Source of the DNA: UBA1172 sp002457135
Lineage (GTDB): Bacteria; Pseudomonadota; Alphaproteobacteria; Puniceispirillales; UBA1172
DNA: 21,776 nt
Assembly: GCA_965660935.1 (NCBI GenBank)
Contig: CBFIBR010000028.1
Span: forward strand, 1 to 21,776
Direction: 5' to 3'
Every line of letters begins with the position of its first letter. Position 1 is the stretch's first letter. Of this stretch, positions 1 through 8,166 are shown in pieces. A model generated the notes under the pieces. The model was not told the DNA's origin, made no database searches, and saw nothing but the letters and a program-made list of their open reading frames with translations. Both the position numbers and the translations under genes were made by a program.

Positions 1-66
1 GTAAGGGCGGATGATCAAGGACCGGGACCAGGGGTCATGCCCATGCCCGGCCTTGGCAACAAGCAT
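1..66 (-). CDS. Possible start of a further gene, cut by the window edge
   Basis: An ATG ten bases beyond the livF stop opens a minus-strand frame of 22 codons that stays open to the left edge. It begins MLVAKAGHGHDPWSRS and resembles no family I can name. There is no good Shine-Dalgarno sequence before it, so chance is a real possibility. If real, it would be the next gene after livF in the same transcript. Confidence 0.2.
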   Translation of the reverse strand, partial: MLVAKAGHGHDPWSRSLIIRPY

Positions 67-76
67 AACGAAAAGG

Positions 77-781
77 CTAGAGACCCAGATAGGCTTTCTT
101 GACCTCGGGGTTGTCCATCAATTCCTTGCCCGTGCCGTTGATGGTGACATTGCCGTTTTCCATGACCCAGGCATAATCCGAAATCATCAGTGATTTATGG
201 ACGTTCTGTTCAACCAGCAGAACCGTGGTGCCGCGTCGCCGAACCTCGGAAATCAGCTCAAAAATCTGCTGCACGATGATCGGCGCAAGCCCCAGTGACG
301 GCTCATCCAGCATCAGGATGTTGGGTCCGCTCATCAGCCCTCGGCTGATCGCCACCATCTGCTGCTCGCCCCCGCTCAGCGTCCCGGCGTATTGATCCAG
401 CCGCTCACCAACCCGGGGGAAAAGGTCCAGCACTTCGTCGAGCCGTTGATCCGCCTTGGCGGCGGCGGCCTTGTTGAAAGCACCGAGCTGGAGGTTTTCG
501 CGCACCGTCAGGGACGGGAACAGCCGCCTGCCCTCAGGCACCATGACGATGCCCATCTCAACCCTTTTATGCGGCGGCAGATCATGGATCGGCTTGCCCT
601 CAAAGAGGATTTCACCCGTCCAGGTCTTGTTGATGCCTGAAATGGTCCGAATAGTGGTTGTCTTGCCGACCCCGTTTGACCCGATAATCGTGGTAATGCT
701 GCCCTGTTCCAGTTTCAGCGACAGACCCTTGACGATCTCGATGTCTTCGTAACCGGAGGTGATTTTCCTGAGTTCCAGCAT
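77..781 (-). CDS. livF: Liv-type ABC transporter ATP-binding protein LivF (system 1)
   Basis: One of the two cytoplasmic ATPases that drive import through the LivH/LivM membrane pair. The 234-residue protein has the whole ABC cassette: Walker A GSNGVGKTT at residues 34-42, the signature LSGGEQQ, and Walker B followed by the LivF-typical DEPSLGLAP. It ends in KKAYLGL, a usual ending for the family. I start it at the ATG at 781 because AGGTGGG lies just upstream; a GTG at 790 is in frame but has no better site. It is the last recognised gene of a leftward operon and starts 9 bases after livG stops. The cassette identity is secure. Whether the system carries branched-chain amino acids or another amide or amino compound is open. 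Confidence 0.9.
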   Translation of the reverse strand: MLELRKITSGYEDIEIVKGLSLKLEQGSITTIIGSNGVGKTTTIRTISGINKTWTGEILFEGKPIHDLPPHKRVEMGIVMVPEGRRLFPSLTVRENLQLGAFNKAAAAKADQRLDEVLDLFPRVGERLDQYAGTLSGGEQQMVAISRGLMSGPNILMLDEPSLGLAPIIVQQIFELISEVRRRGTTVLLVEQNVHKSLMISDYAWVMENGNVTINGTGKELMDNPEVKKAYLGL

Positions 782-790
782 CAATCCCAC

Positions 791-1534
791 CTAACCCATG
801 ACTTCATTAGCGTTAAAATCAGCACCGAGATAGGCTTCGAGAACCGCCGGATTATCCGAAATTTCCTGGGGTGAACCGCTGGCGATATTCTCACCATTAT
901 TGATCACCACAATATGATCACAGAGCGACATGATCACCGCCATGACATGCTCAACAATAACAATGCTGATGCCGGCATCACGGACCTTGCCGAGGACTTC
1001 AATCATCCCCCACATTTCGGTCGGGGTCAGACCGGCCAGCACCTCATCAAGCAGCAGCAGTTCGGGTTCTGTTGCCAGTGCCTTGGCGACCTCGACACGC
1101 TTGCGCCCGGCCACCGGCAATGCCCCCGCCGAGATTGACGCGAATTCCGAATATTCCACCAGCTCAAGAACATCGAGCGCCTTTTGACGGGCGCGGGCCG
1201 TGTTGGCGGTGTTGTTGAAAGCGCCGATCATGACATTTTCCAGCACACTCAATTCAGGGAACGGCTTGACGATCTGGAATGTCCGCGTCATGCCGAGCTT
1301 GCAGATATTGGATGGCCGCATGCCGTTGATCCGCTGGCCCTTATAGATAATGTCGCCCTCATCAGGGTTCATGAACCCTGAAATCAGGTTGAAAAAGGTA
1401 GTCTTGCCCGCACCGTTCGGTCCGATCAGGCCGGTGATTTTGCCCTTTTCAACGGTGATACTGGCCTGATTGACAGCAACCAGCCCGCCAAACCGCTTGG
1501 TGACACCATTGGCTTCCAGCAGAATATCAGCCAT
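791..1534 (-). CDS. livG: Liv-type ABC transporter ATP-binding protein LivG (system 1), atypical signature loop
   Basis: Second ATPase of importer 1, 247 residues. Walker A is GPNGAGKTT at residues 38-46 and Walker B is LLLLDE at 159-164. Two features differ from textbook ABC proteins: the signature loop reads LPVAGRKR (139-146) instead of LSGGQ, and the residue after the Walker B Glu is Val (DEVLAGLTP) instead of Pro. From memory, both changes recur together in a LivG subfamily, so this is probably a subtype and not decay. The H-loop VEHVM is intact. The ATG at 1534 overlaps the end of livM by 8 bases and has GGAG upstream; a longer GTG start at 1555 would add seven residues inside livM and is less likely. 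Confidence 0.9.
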   Translation of the reverse strand: MADILLEANGVTKRFGGLVAVNQASITVEKGKITGLIGPNGAGKTTFFNLISGFMNPDEGDIIYKGQRINGMRPSNICKLGMTRTFQIVKPFPELSVLENVMIGAFNNTANTARARQKALDVLELVEYSEFASISAGALPVAGRKRVEVAKALATEPELLLLDEVLAGLTPTEMWGMIEVLGKVRDAGISIVIVEHVMAVIMSLCDHIVVINNGENIASGSPQEISDNPAVLEAYLGADFNANEVMG

Positions 1535-2642
1535 TGCGCTGCTCCATCTTCGCACCCAGTTTCTTGAACGCGGGCAGGACCCCGCGCGGCAACACCAGGC
1601 AGACCACGATCAGGATCACGCCATAAAGGAGGATGGCCAGCCCGCCACCACCGCCACTGGACAGGTAATCCATGTATTTGCCGAATTTCTCACCCGCGGG
1701 GATATTTTCGTTGATGAGGGCGACCAGCGATGCACCGGCACCGCCGCCTTCAAAGATTACGCGCGACATCTCGCCGACCGGAACCAGCAGGAACGTGCCG
1801 ATCACAGGCCCCATCACCAGCCCGCTGCCGCCAATCACCGCAAACAGGATGATCTCAATCGACAGCGCGATCTTGATCACGTCATCAGGGACGATGTATT
1901 GCGTGTATTGCGCGTAGAAGGTCCCGCCAAGGGCCGTCATTGCCGCCGACAGGGCAACCGCATGCATCTTGTTGCGCATCGAATGGATACCCAGTGCCTC
2001 GGCGGCCTCTTCACTCTCACGGATGGCCCGCAGGTAGTAACCGAATTTGGAGGTGGAAACGATCGCCGAGATCAGAATCCCGAACAGCATCAGGCCGAGG
2101 GCGATGTAATAATACGGCTCCTTTTCAAGGAACTGATATTCCCAGAATGTGTATTCGCTTGCCAGCGGGATCAGCAGCCCGAGCGGGCCACCGGTGAAAT
2201 CAAAATAAAGGAAAAGCAGGCGCAGGATTTCAGCAAAGGCGATTGTCACCAGGGCAAAGAACGGGCCTTTCAGGCCGTATTTGTAGCTGACGAAACCAAG
2301 GCCATACCCCACAAGCGCGGCCAGCCCGGCCCCGCCGATCATCCCGATCCACGGGGTCAGCCCGAAATGAACGTAGAACAGCGATGATGTGTACGCGCCA
2401 ATCCCGAAAAACGCCGCGTGGCCCAGCGATAACTGGCCCGCAAAACCGCCCAGAATATTCCAGCTGCTGCTGAGATAGGCGAACATGAAAATCAGGATAC
2501 CGACATGCAGCAATGCCGACCCGGATAGCCCGTCAGGCATCAGGGCAACGATAAAATCGCTCTCCGCGTAGATCGGCAAGCTCAACAACACCAGCAGAAC
2601 AACCCCGTAGACGATGTAGCTGGTTTTCAGCCTTGAATACAT
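1527..2642 (-). CDS. livM: Liv-type ABC transporter permease LivM (system 1)
   Basis: Inner-membrane permease of importer 1, 371 residues, pairing with LivH to form the translocation path. Many hydrophobic segments run along its length. The family motif is visible as GGFAGQLSLGHAAFFGIGAY around residues 65-84, and the conserved cytoplasmic EAA-like stretch as YYLRAIRESEEAAEALGI. The C-terminus (VLPRGVLPAFKKLG) is short, so there is no fused ATPase domain as in some LivM proteins. A glycine-rich tract (SSGGGGGL) precedes the last helix. The start has GAAGAGG upstream and lies 10 bases after the livH stop, which supports translation from one mRNA. Confidence 0.92.
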   Translation of the reverse strand: MYSRLKTSYIVYGVVLLVLLSLPIYAESDFIVALMPDGLSGSALLHVGILIFMFAYLSSSWNILGGFAGQLSLGHAAFFGIGAYTSSLFYVHFGLTPWIGMIGGAGLAALVGYGLGFVSYKYGLKGPFFALVTIAFAEILRLLFLYFDFTGGPLGLLIPLASEYTFWEYQFLEKEPYYYIALGLMLFGILISAIVSTSKFGYYLRAIRESEEAAEALGIHSMRNKMHAVALSAAMTALGGTFYAQYTQYIVPDDVIKIALSIEIILFAVIGGSGLVMGPVIGTFLLVPVGEMSRVIFEGGGAGASLVALINENIPAGEKFGKYMDYLSSGGGGGLAILLYGVILIVVCLVLPRGVLPAFKKLGAKMEQRNG

Positions 2643-2652
2643 TACAGCCTCT

Positions 2653-3525
2653 TCAGGTGAGTTTGGTGCCGAACAGACCGGTGGGGCGGAACAGCAGGAT
2701 AAGGGTGAAAATAGTGAATGTGGCGACTTGCTTGAGGGCAGCTTCAGGCATCAGGATTTCACCGAAACTTTCAACAACGCCAATGATGAAGCCGCCGACC
2801 AGCGCGCCTTTCAGGTTACCCAGCCCGCCCAGCACAACAACGACAAACGCGGTCAGGGTGAACGAAAGCCCGACGGTCGGGGAGATATAGAAAAACGGGG
2901 TCATCATCGCCCCGGCAAGGCAGACACAGACCGTCGATATGCCAAGGGCAATCATGTAGATGCGGTCAATATCAATGCCCACCGCCCTGGCGCCATCACC
3001 ATCCTCGGCGCAGGCGCGGATGGCGCGGCCGGTGCGGGAATGCATCAGGAACTGGTAAAGCGCGATGACAATAACAATGGCAAGCCCGGTTGCGGCGAGA
3101 CGCGACAGGCTGATCCGCGCACCAAAAAATTCTATTGTGTAGGAGCCGTAAGCCACCTGAACGGTCTGGAAATCAGGGCTGAAAAAGAACACGGCAATAT
3201 TCTGGATGCACAGCGATATCCCGACAGTCACCAAAATTTTGATGGTTTCAGGCGCGTAAAGCACCGGCCTGATCAGGAATTTCTGCATCACCCAGCCGAT
3301 ACCGAAAAACAGCGGAACGCCCATCGCGGCCGCAATATAGGGATCAATGCCGAGCAGCGTGTAGCAGAAAAAGGCGAAATACATCCCGATGATGAGAAAG
3401 TCACCATGGCCGAAGTTTTTGATTTTCATGACCCCGAACGTCAGCGTCAATCCTACCGAAATGAGAGAGAAAACGCCGCCGATAAGGAGTCCACTGATGA
3501 GGGCCTGGAGATAGACGGTAGCCAT
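2653..3525 (-). CDS. livH: Liv-type ABC transporter permease LivH (system 1)
   Basis: Inner-membrane permease of importer 1, 290 residues, mostly hydrophobic. The N-terminal family motif is clear: SVGLTLTFGVMKIKNFGHGD (about residues 24-43). A later cytoplasmic loop reads RTGRAIRACAEDGDGARAVG, the usual LivH coupling loop. The end RPTGLFGTK is typical of the family. It is the first gene after the hairpin that follows the substrate-binding protein gene. The upstream sequence is poor in Shine-Dalgarno character, which fits lower expression of the membrane and ATPase parts than of the binding protein. Confidence 0.92.
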   Translation of the reverse strand: MATVYLQALISGLLIGGVFSLISVGLTLTFGVMKIKNFGHGDFLIIGMYFAFFCYTLLGIDPYIAAAMGVPLFFGIGWVMQKFLIRPVLYAPETIKILVTVGISLCIQNIAVFFFSPDFQTVQVAYGSYTIEFFGARISLSRLAATGLAIVIVIALYQFLMHSRTGRAIRACAEDGDGARAVGIDIDRIYMIALGISTVCVCLAGAMMTPFFYISPTVGLSFTLTAFVVVVLGGLGNLKGALVGGFIIGVVESFGEILMPEAALKQVATFTIFTLILLFRPTGLFGTKLT

Positions 3526-3596
3526 GAATTGGATACTCTGGATCTGTCGATTTCAATTCAGCGCATTATGAAGACAGGAAATGCACAAACGATAAA

Positions 3597-3622
3597 CAGG
3601 GGCCCCGAGAATGAGGCCCCTG
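3597..3622 (-). terminator. Hairpin between the binding-protein gene and livH (attenuator)
   Basis: A perfect 8-bp inverted repeat (CAGGGGCC at 3597-3604 with GGCCCCTG at 3615-3622, 10-base loop) lies 12 bases after the stop of the binding-protein gene. Read on the minus strand it is followed by TTTATCGTTT, a weak U-tract. Such a structure can end most transcripts after the binding-protein gene and protect its 3' end, letting a minority read on into livHMGF. Confidence 0.6.
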
Positions 3623-3634
3623 CAAAAAGTCTGA

Positions 3635-4858
3635 TTAACGGCTGCTCCAGGACGGAACAGGCCACTGCAGCTCAGCCGAAGCTGAATCGAACGGCCATAC
3701 GGTCTTATGCTTGCCGTCGATGATCTGCATGATGATCAACTGTGCTTCCGGGGACTGGCCGGATTCTTCGAACCGGATGCAGTCATAGGGAAGGATGTTC
3801 TTCTCACCACAGATTTTGGTTTCGGCAAGGGCATCACGAAGCTTTTTACGGTTGGTAGAACCGGCACGCTCCAGCGCATCCTTGAGAACGTAGGTCGACA
3901 TGTATGTTTCAGCAGCGTGGCCGTTCATATCAACGCCGAACTTGTCCTTGAAACGCTTGGCGATTTCGGTAACGCCGGTCTTCTTCACGTCGGTGGCCCA
4001 TTCGCCAACAGTGAAGGTGAAATCAGCATCCGCACCAAGGGTTGAGATATAGGCAGGGTCGATGTGACCGGCGGAAGTACCGACGATCGGTGCATCAATG
4101 CCCAGCTCTTTCATGGTTTTGGTGATCAGCACCGCATCAGAAAGGTAGGAGACGAGCAGAACAGCATCAGGGTTGAGCTGCTTGATCTTGGCCATGGTGG
4201 CGGTCATGTCGGCACTATCCTTTGGATAGGCGATACGATCCAGCACCTCGATGCCGAACTGGTCGGCTGCCTTGACCTGGCCATCACCGGTGGACTTGCC
4301 GAAGAGAGTATCTTCATGCAGAAGCACAACCGACTTGACCGGCTTGCCAACCTTTTCACTGGCTTCCTTGACAAAGCGGATCTGGTCACGGGCATACCAT
4401 GAAGCCTGCGGGGATACCTTGAAGAGGTACTTGAAACCACGGCTGGTGATCGAATCCGCAATGGCAACCGGGTCAATGAAAGGAACCTGGAGCTTTTCGG
4501 AAACCTGCGTTACCGGGAAAGTAACACCGGACTGATACGCACCCATAATGGCAACAACGCCCTTACGTTCCAGTTTCTGCAATTCGGTGATACCGATTTC
4601 AGGCTTGCCCTGGGTATCGCCATCAACCATCTCGAGCATGGCACCACCAAGCGCCTTGATGCCGCCATTTGCGTTGATCTCTTCAACAGCCAGCTCATGG
4701 CCACGGCGGTTGTTGACACCAATAGGGGCAACCGAACCACTGAGTGGCAGCAGGATGCCGACCTTGATTGTTTCTGCAGCAGAAGCTGTGAATGTTGGAA
4801 GCTGCGTCAGGACTGCTGCAATTCCCAACGCCTTGATAATTGATCTTCTGAACGCCAT
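3635..4858 (-). CDS. Periplasmic substrate-binding protein of Liv-type ABC importer (system 1)
   Basis: Type I periplasmic binding protein, 407 residues, which captures the ligand for importer 1. The signal sequence has a twin-arginine-like start (FRRSIIK, residues 3-9), a hydrophobic stretch, and likely cleavage after TASAA near residue 28. The mature protein opens with KVGILLPLSGS, the standard start of the Leu/Ile/Val and amide-binding family, followed by the AVEEINANGG and ITELQKL segments of the first lobe. Two cysteines (KICGEKNILPYDCIRF) near the C-terminus could form a disulfide. The ATG at 4858 is chosen over one 27 bases upstream because GGGAGGA sits directly before it. It is the first gene of the operon and divergent from the amidase gene, which suggests that its ligand is a substrate of that enzyme or a related amide or ureido compound. 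Confidence 0.9.
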   Translation of the reverse strand: MAFRRSIIKALGIAAVLTQLPTFTASAAETIKVGILLPLSGSVAPIGVNNRRGHELAVEEINANGGIKALGGAMLEMVDGDTQGKPEIGITELQKLERKGVVAIMGAYQSGVTFPVTQVSEKLQVPFIDPVAIADSITSRGFKYLFKVSPQASWYARDQIRFVKEASEKVGKPVKSVVLLHEDTLFGKSTGDGQVKAADQFGIEVLDRIAYPKDSADMTATMAKIKQLNPDAVLLVSYLSDAVLITKTMKELGIDAPIVGTSAGHIDPAYISTLGADADFTFTVGEWATDVKKTGVTEIAKRFKDKFGVDMNGHAAETYMSTYVLKDALERAGSTNRKKLRDALAETKICGEKNILPYDCIRFEESGQSPEAQLIIMQIIDGKHKTVWPFDSASAELQWPVPSWSSR

Positions 4859-4956
4859 TGATTCCTCCCATGGGGTCATGTTCAATATTTAAAAATTTTA
4901 ACTAATTTTTTATTCTTGTTAACTATATTCATAGAACCTCATACATTCAATAGCCG

Positions 4957-4977
4957 TTTCTGGAATAATTCCAGAAA
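4957..4977. promoter_or_regulatory. Perfect inverted repeat, likely operator, in divergent promoter region
   Basis: TTTCTGGAAT and ATTCCAGAAA flank a single central A, giving a perfect 10+1+10 palindrome. It lies about 99 bases from the binding-protein start on one side and 91 bases from the amidase start on the other, a fitting place for a regulator that controls both. Its core TGGAATNATTCCA recurs at 6336-6348. A one-base centre rules out an RNA hairpin. The form resembles operators of dimeric regulators of the IclR or GntR type; the regulator is not in the window. Confidence 0.6.
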
Positions 4978-5067
4978 TAGTGATTACCCTTATTGTGCTA
5001 TCCGAAAATTGTTCGATATAGTCAGAGGCATCATAATGACTATCTGAGTTTTGAGGAGCCGCCAGCC

Positions 5068-6279
5068 ATGACAGCATCGATATCCGCCATAATGAATTCG
5101 CTGGCCGAATGCTCACTGCCGGGACCAGGCGTAACAAGGCTTCCCTTTACTGATCAGCATCGTCAGGCCAACGCGATAATCACCACCCTGATGGAAAAAG
5201 CCGGGCTGGACGTATCGCTGGATGATGGCGGAACCCTGGTTGGACGCCGGCACGGACCCGAGGATGCACCGACCCTGCTGATGGGGTCGCATCAGGACAG
5301 TGTGCGCAATGGCGGCCGATTTGACGGGGCGATGGGGATCATCCTGCCCATCCTTGCGTTAACGGATTTGAAAGATATCGAACTGCCCTTTGCGGTTGAG
5401 GTATTGGCCTTTCCCGATGAAGAAGGCGTTCGCTTTCCCACCACGCTGATCGGCTCCCGCGCTATTGCGGGCAGTTTTGATATGGATGTGCTTTCCTATC
5501 ATGATGCCGATGGTATTTCCCTCGGGCAGGCGATGCAGGATTTCGGTCTCGATCCTGCCCATATCCCTCAGCTCGACCGGCGCAACAGCCGTATCCTCGG
5601 ATTTGTCGAAGTCCATCTCGAACAGGGGCCGATCCTTGAGGACATGAACATGCCCGTGGGGGTTGTCACCTCAATCGCCGGGGTTGACCGCTTCACGATC
5701 AGCATCACCGGCGTGGCCAATCATGCCGGCACCATCCCCATGGAAAAGCGCAAGGATGCGCTGGTGGCAGCGTCTGAAATGGTGCTGGCGGTCAACCGCC
5801 TGGCCAGAGAAAGCAACGGCGGCAAGGCCACGGTCGGCCAGCTGGGTGTTTCCCCCAACGCCGTCAACGTGATCCCGGGGCAGGTCGATATGACCCTCGA
5901 TATCCGCTTTGATAACGATGCAAGGCGTGACCAGCTGGGTGAGGATATCATCACAGCAATGGAAGCCATCGCAGCCGAGCATGGCACCGAAATTGTTATC
6001 ACCAAAACCTACAGTCAGGCGGTCACGCCATGCGATGCCGTGTTCCGTGAAAAGCTGGCAGAGGCAAGCCGCCAGGTTCAGCCCGAAACCATGGAGCTGT
6101 CATCAGGCGCATTCCATGATGCCTCGGCGATGGCTGATCTGTGTTCAGTGGGGATGCTGTTCGTGCGTTGCCACGAAGGCATCAGCCACCACCCCGATGA
6201 GATGGTCGAGGAAGAGGATATGGCACGGGCGGTCGAGGTGCTGAAACGGTTCCTGCTCGATCTGGACCCCGATAATTGA
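5068..6279 (+). CDS. Zn-dependent M20-family amidase (N-carbamoyl-amino-acid hydrolase / hydantoinase-carbamoylase group)
   Basis: Cytoplasmic metal amidohydrolase of 403 residues; the group cleaves carbamoyl or ureido C-N bonds (N-carbamoyl-amino acids, beta-ureidopropionate, allantoate). The two-metal site is visible: His75 and Asp77 in GSHQDSV, bridging Asp86 in GGRFDG, the Glu pair 118-119 in PDEEGVRF, His183 in EVHLEQGPILE, and a late His in GISHHPDEM (374-375). The dimerisation or lid domain has NHAGTIPM, and SGAFHDASAM holds the substrate-site His350. GAFHDA replaces the more usual GAGHDA. Start at 5068 is set by GAGGAG nine bases before. It is divergent from a Liv-type importer with a shared palindrome between them, so it probably acts on the imported compound. 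Which of the listed substrates it uses cannot be told here. Confidence 0.87.
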   Translation: MTASISAIMNSLAECSLPGPGVTRLPFTDQHRQANAIITTLMEKAGLDVSLDDGGTLVGRRHGPEDAPTLLMGSHQDSVRNGGRFDGAMGIILPILALTDLKDIELPFAVEVLAFPDEEGVRFPTTLIGSRAIAGSFDMDVLSYHDADGISLGQAMQDFGLDPAHIPQLDRRNSRILGFVEVHLEQGPILEDMNMPVGVVTSIAGVDRFTISITGVANHAGTIPMEKRKDALVAASEMVLAVNRLARESNGGKATVGQLGVSPNAVNVIPGQVDMTLDIRFDNDARRDQLGEDIITAMEAIAAEHGTEIVITKTYSQAVTPCDAVFREKLAEASRQVQPETMELSSGAFHDASAMADLCSVGMLFVRCHEGISHHPDEMVEEEDMARAVEVLKRFLLDLDPDN

Positions 6280-6333
6280 TGCTGTAGCAGATGCGCCCAA
6301 AAGGGCATGCAACGGGGCTGGAACAGACCCTAG

Positions 6334-6350
6334 AATGGAATGATTCCATT
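6334..6350. promoter_or_regulatory. Perfect inverted repeat, likely operator, upstream of aldehyde dehydrogenase gene
   Basis: AATGGAAT and ATTCCATT flank a single G, a perfect 8+1+8 palindrome 54 bases after the amidase stop and about 190 bases before the aldehyde dehydrogenase start. Positions 6336-6348 match the TGGAATNATTCCA core of the palindrome at 4957-4977. The AT-rich stretch at 6415-6475 between it and the gene could hold the promoter, but I cannot fix -35 and -10 boxes. The rest of 6280-6540 shows nothing else clear. Confidence 0.55.
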
Positions 6351-6540
6351 ATTTCCCCGGCGCGACAAAGCACCCGCAAGCATTTCTGTCGCCTACCGGC
6401 ATGAAATCCCGTCATAAATTTTTTTCTTTATTAGCACTTGCTGATATTTAAAATAATTGCCACGATCTGAATAAGGTCACTAACAAACCGAAAAATACCA
6501 AAATCATTTGATGACCACATTATTTCTGGGAGGAAACACA

Positions 6541-8085
6541 ATGAATGAAATGAACCAACTTTCTGTATCCAGCGCGCTTGATACATCACATCTTGATGTG
6601 AAATTCCCCTTTAAAGCCAAGTACGGGAATTTCATCAACGGGCAGTGGGAAGCTCCTAAATCCGGGCAGTATTTTGACAACACATCACCTATTACCGGTG
6701 AAGTGATCTGCCAGGTTGCCCGTTCCAACGAAGAAGACATCAATTTGGCCCTCGACGCTGCGCATGCCGCGAAAGATGCCTGGGGCCGCACGTCGACCAC
6801 GGAACGGTCCAACATGCTGATGAAAATTGCCCAGATCATTGAGGACAATCTTCAACTGCTGGCCGCCGCTGAAACCATTGATAACGGTAAGCCGATCCGC
6901 GAATCCGTTGCCGCTGATATGGCGCTCACGGTTGACCATTTCCGCTACTTCGCCAGCTGCATCCGCGCTGAAGAAGGTTCAATCGGTGAGATGGACGCAA
7001 ACACCTACGCCTATCATTTCCATGAGCCTCTGGGCGTTGTCGGCCAGATTATCCCATGGAACTTCCCGATCCTGATGGCCGCATGGAAAGTCGCACCAGC
7101 GCTTGCCGCCGGTAACTGCGTTGTCATCAAGCCAGCCGAACAGACCCCGGGTTCAATCTCGGTTCTGATGGATCTCATCGGTGATGTTCTGCCTGCGGGT
7201 GTCCTGAACGTTGTTCACGGTTTCGGTCTTGAGGCCGGCAAGCCGCTGGCTTCCAGCTCACGGATTGCGAAAATCGCCTTCACCGGTGAAACCACGACAG
7301 GCCGCCTGATCATGCAATATGCATCCCAGAACCTGATCCCTGTGACACTGGAGCTGGGCGGCAAATCACCAAACGTGTTCTTCGAAGACGTGATGAAGGC
7401 CGATGATGCCTTCTTCGACAAGTGCCTCGAAGGCTTCACCATGTTCGCGCTCAACCAGGGTGAGGTCTGCACATGCCCGTCACGCGCCCTGATCCAGGAG
7501 TCGATCTATGATGACTTCATCGGGCGTGCCATCGAACGCACCAAGGCCGTCAAGCAGGGCAACCCGCTTCAGATGGACACCATGATCGGCGCCCAGGCCT
7601 CAACCGAGCAGATGGAGAAAATCACCTCCTACCTCAAGCTCGGCCGTGAAGAAGGTGCAGAAGTGCTGGTCGGCGGTGATGTCGGTTCGGTCGAAGGCTG
7701 TGAGAGCGGTAACTACATCCAGCCCACAATCTTCAAGGGCGACAACAGCATGAGGGTTTTCCAGGAAGAAATCTTCGGCCCTGTTGTCTCGGTCACGACC
7801 TTCAAGGACGAAGCCGAGGCCCTCGAAATCGCCAATGATACGCTCTATGGTCTTGGTGCCGGTGTCTGGTCCCGTGAGGCCAACATCTGCTTCCGCATGG
7901 GCAAGGCTATTCAGGCTGGCCGTGTCTGGACCAACTGCTACCACAACTATGGCGCTCACGCGGCATTCGGTGGTTACAAGCAGTCTGGTATCGGGCGCGA
8001 AACCCACAAGATGATGCTGGATCACTACCGCCAGACCAAGAATATGCTGGTCTCCTATGATGAGAACAAGCTGGGCTTCTTCTAG
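6541..8085 (+). CDS. exaC: NAD(P)-dependent aldehyde dehydrogenase, ExaC/AldB (acetaldehyde dehydrogenase) type
   Basis: Cytoplasmic enzyme of 514 residues oxidising an aldehyde to the acid. The match to the ExaC/AldB/AcoD group is recognisable throughout: YGNFINGQW, DHFRYFASCIRAEEGS, HEPLGVVGQIIPWNFP, RVFQEEIFGPVVSVTTFKDE, and the ending MLVSYDENKLGFF. Catalytic residues are Cys310 in NQGEVCTCPSR, Glu271 in LELGGKSPN and Asn174 in IPWNFP. The ATG at 6541 is preceded by GGGAGGA, so two earlier in-frame ATGs are rejected. A hairpin and a DUF779 gene follow, the usual partner of this group. In Pseudomonas, ExaC oxidises acetaldehyde from ethanol; no alcohol dehydrogenase is in this window, so the aldehyde may come from an alcohol, amine or other imported compound. 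Confidence 0.93.
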   Translation: MNEMNQLSVSSALDTSHLDVKFPFKAKYGNFINGQWEAPKSGQYFDNTSPITGEVICQVARSNEEDINLALDAAHAAKDAWGRTSTTERSNMLMKIAQIIEDNLQLLAAAETIDNGKPIRESVAADMALTVDHFRYFASCIRAEEGSIGEMDANTYAYHFHEPLGVVGQIIPWNFPILMAAWKVAPALAAGNCVVIKPAEQTPGSISVLMDLIGDVLPAGVLNVVHGFGLEAGKPLASSSRIAKIAFTGETTTGRLIMQYASQNLIPVTLELGGKSPNVFFEDVMKADDAFFDKCLEGFTMFALNQGEVCTCPSRALIQESIYDDFIGRAIERTKAVKQGNPLQMDTMIGAQASTEQMEKITSYLKLGREEGAEVLVGGDVGSVEGCESGNYIQPTIFKGDNSMRVFQEEIFGPVVSVTTFKDEAEALEIANDTLYGLGAGVWSREANICFRMGKAIQAGRVWTNCYHNYGAHAAFGGYKQSGIGRETHKMMLDHYRQTKNMLVSYDENKLGFF

Positions 8086-8117
8086 GCCTTATATTCTCTC
8101 ACTGGATTAAAAAACAT

Positions 8118-8148
8118 GTTGCTGGCCCCATCGTATCGGGCCAGCAAC
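8118..8148 (+). other. Intercistronic hairpin between aldehyde dehydrogenase and DUF779 genes
   Basis: A perfect 11-bp stem (GTTGCTGGCCC at 8118-8128 with GGGCCAGCAAC at 8138-8148) and a 9-base loop. No T-run follows on the plus strand, so it is not a standard intrinsic terminator there. It may protect the 3' end of the abundant aldehyde dehydrogenase message or reduce readthrough into the next gene. Confidence 0.55.
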
Positions 8149-8166
8149 GCCTAACCGGAGGAAGCA

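Noticed and set aside
1470..2387. 305-codon plus-strand frame opposite livM and part of livG
   Set aside because: It lies opposite two clear transporter genes. Its composition (rich in His, Gln, Asp, Arg) is what antisense reading of membrane protein codons gives, and it has no motif.
2728..3723. 331-codon plus-strand frame opposite livH
   Set aside because: Antisense to a clear permease, with no domain and skewed Asp/Gly/Gln/Asn content; it also runs across the hairpin and into the binding-protein gene.
6384..6428. Possible terminator after the amidase gene (ATGA/TCAT then a T-run)
   Set aside because: The stem is only four base pairs, although seven T bases follow. Too weak to call.
6420..6480. 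Possible sigma-54 (-24/-12) promoter ahead of aldehyde dehydrogenase, as in some alcohol-oxidation operons
   Set aside because: No GG-N10-GC pair with fitting flanks could be found here or before the second binding-protein gene.
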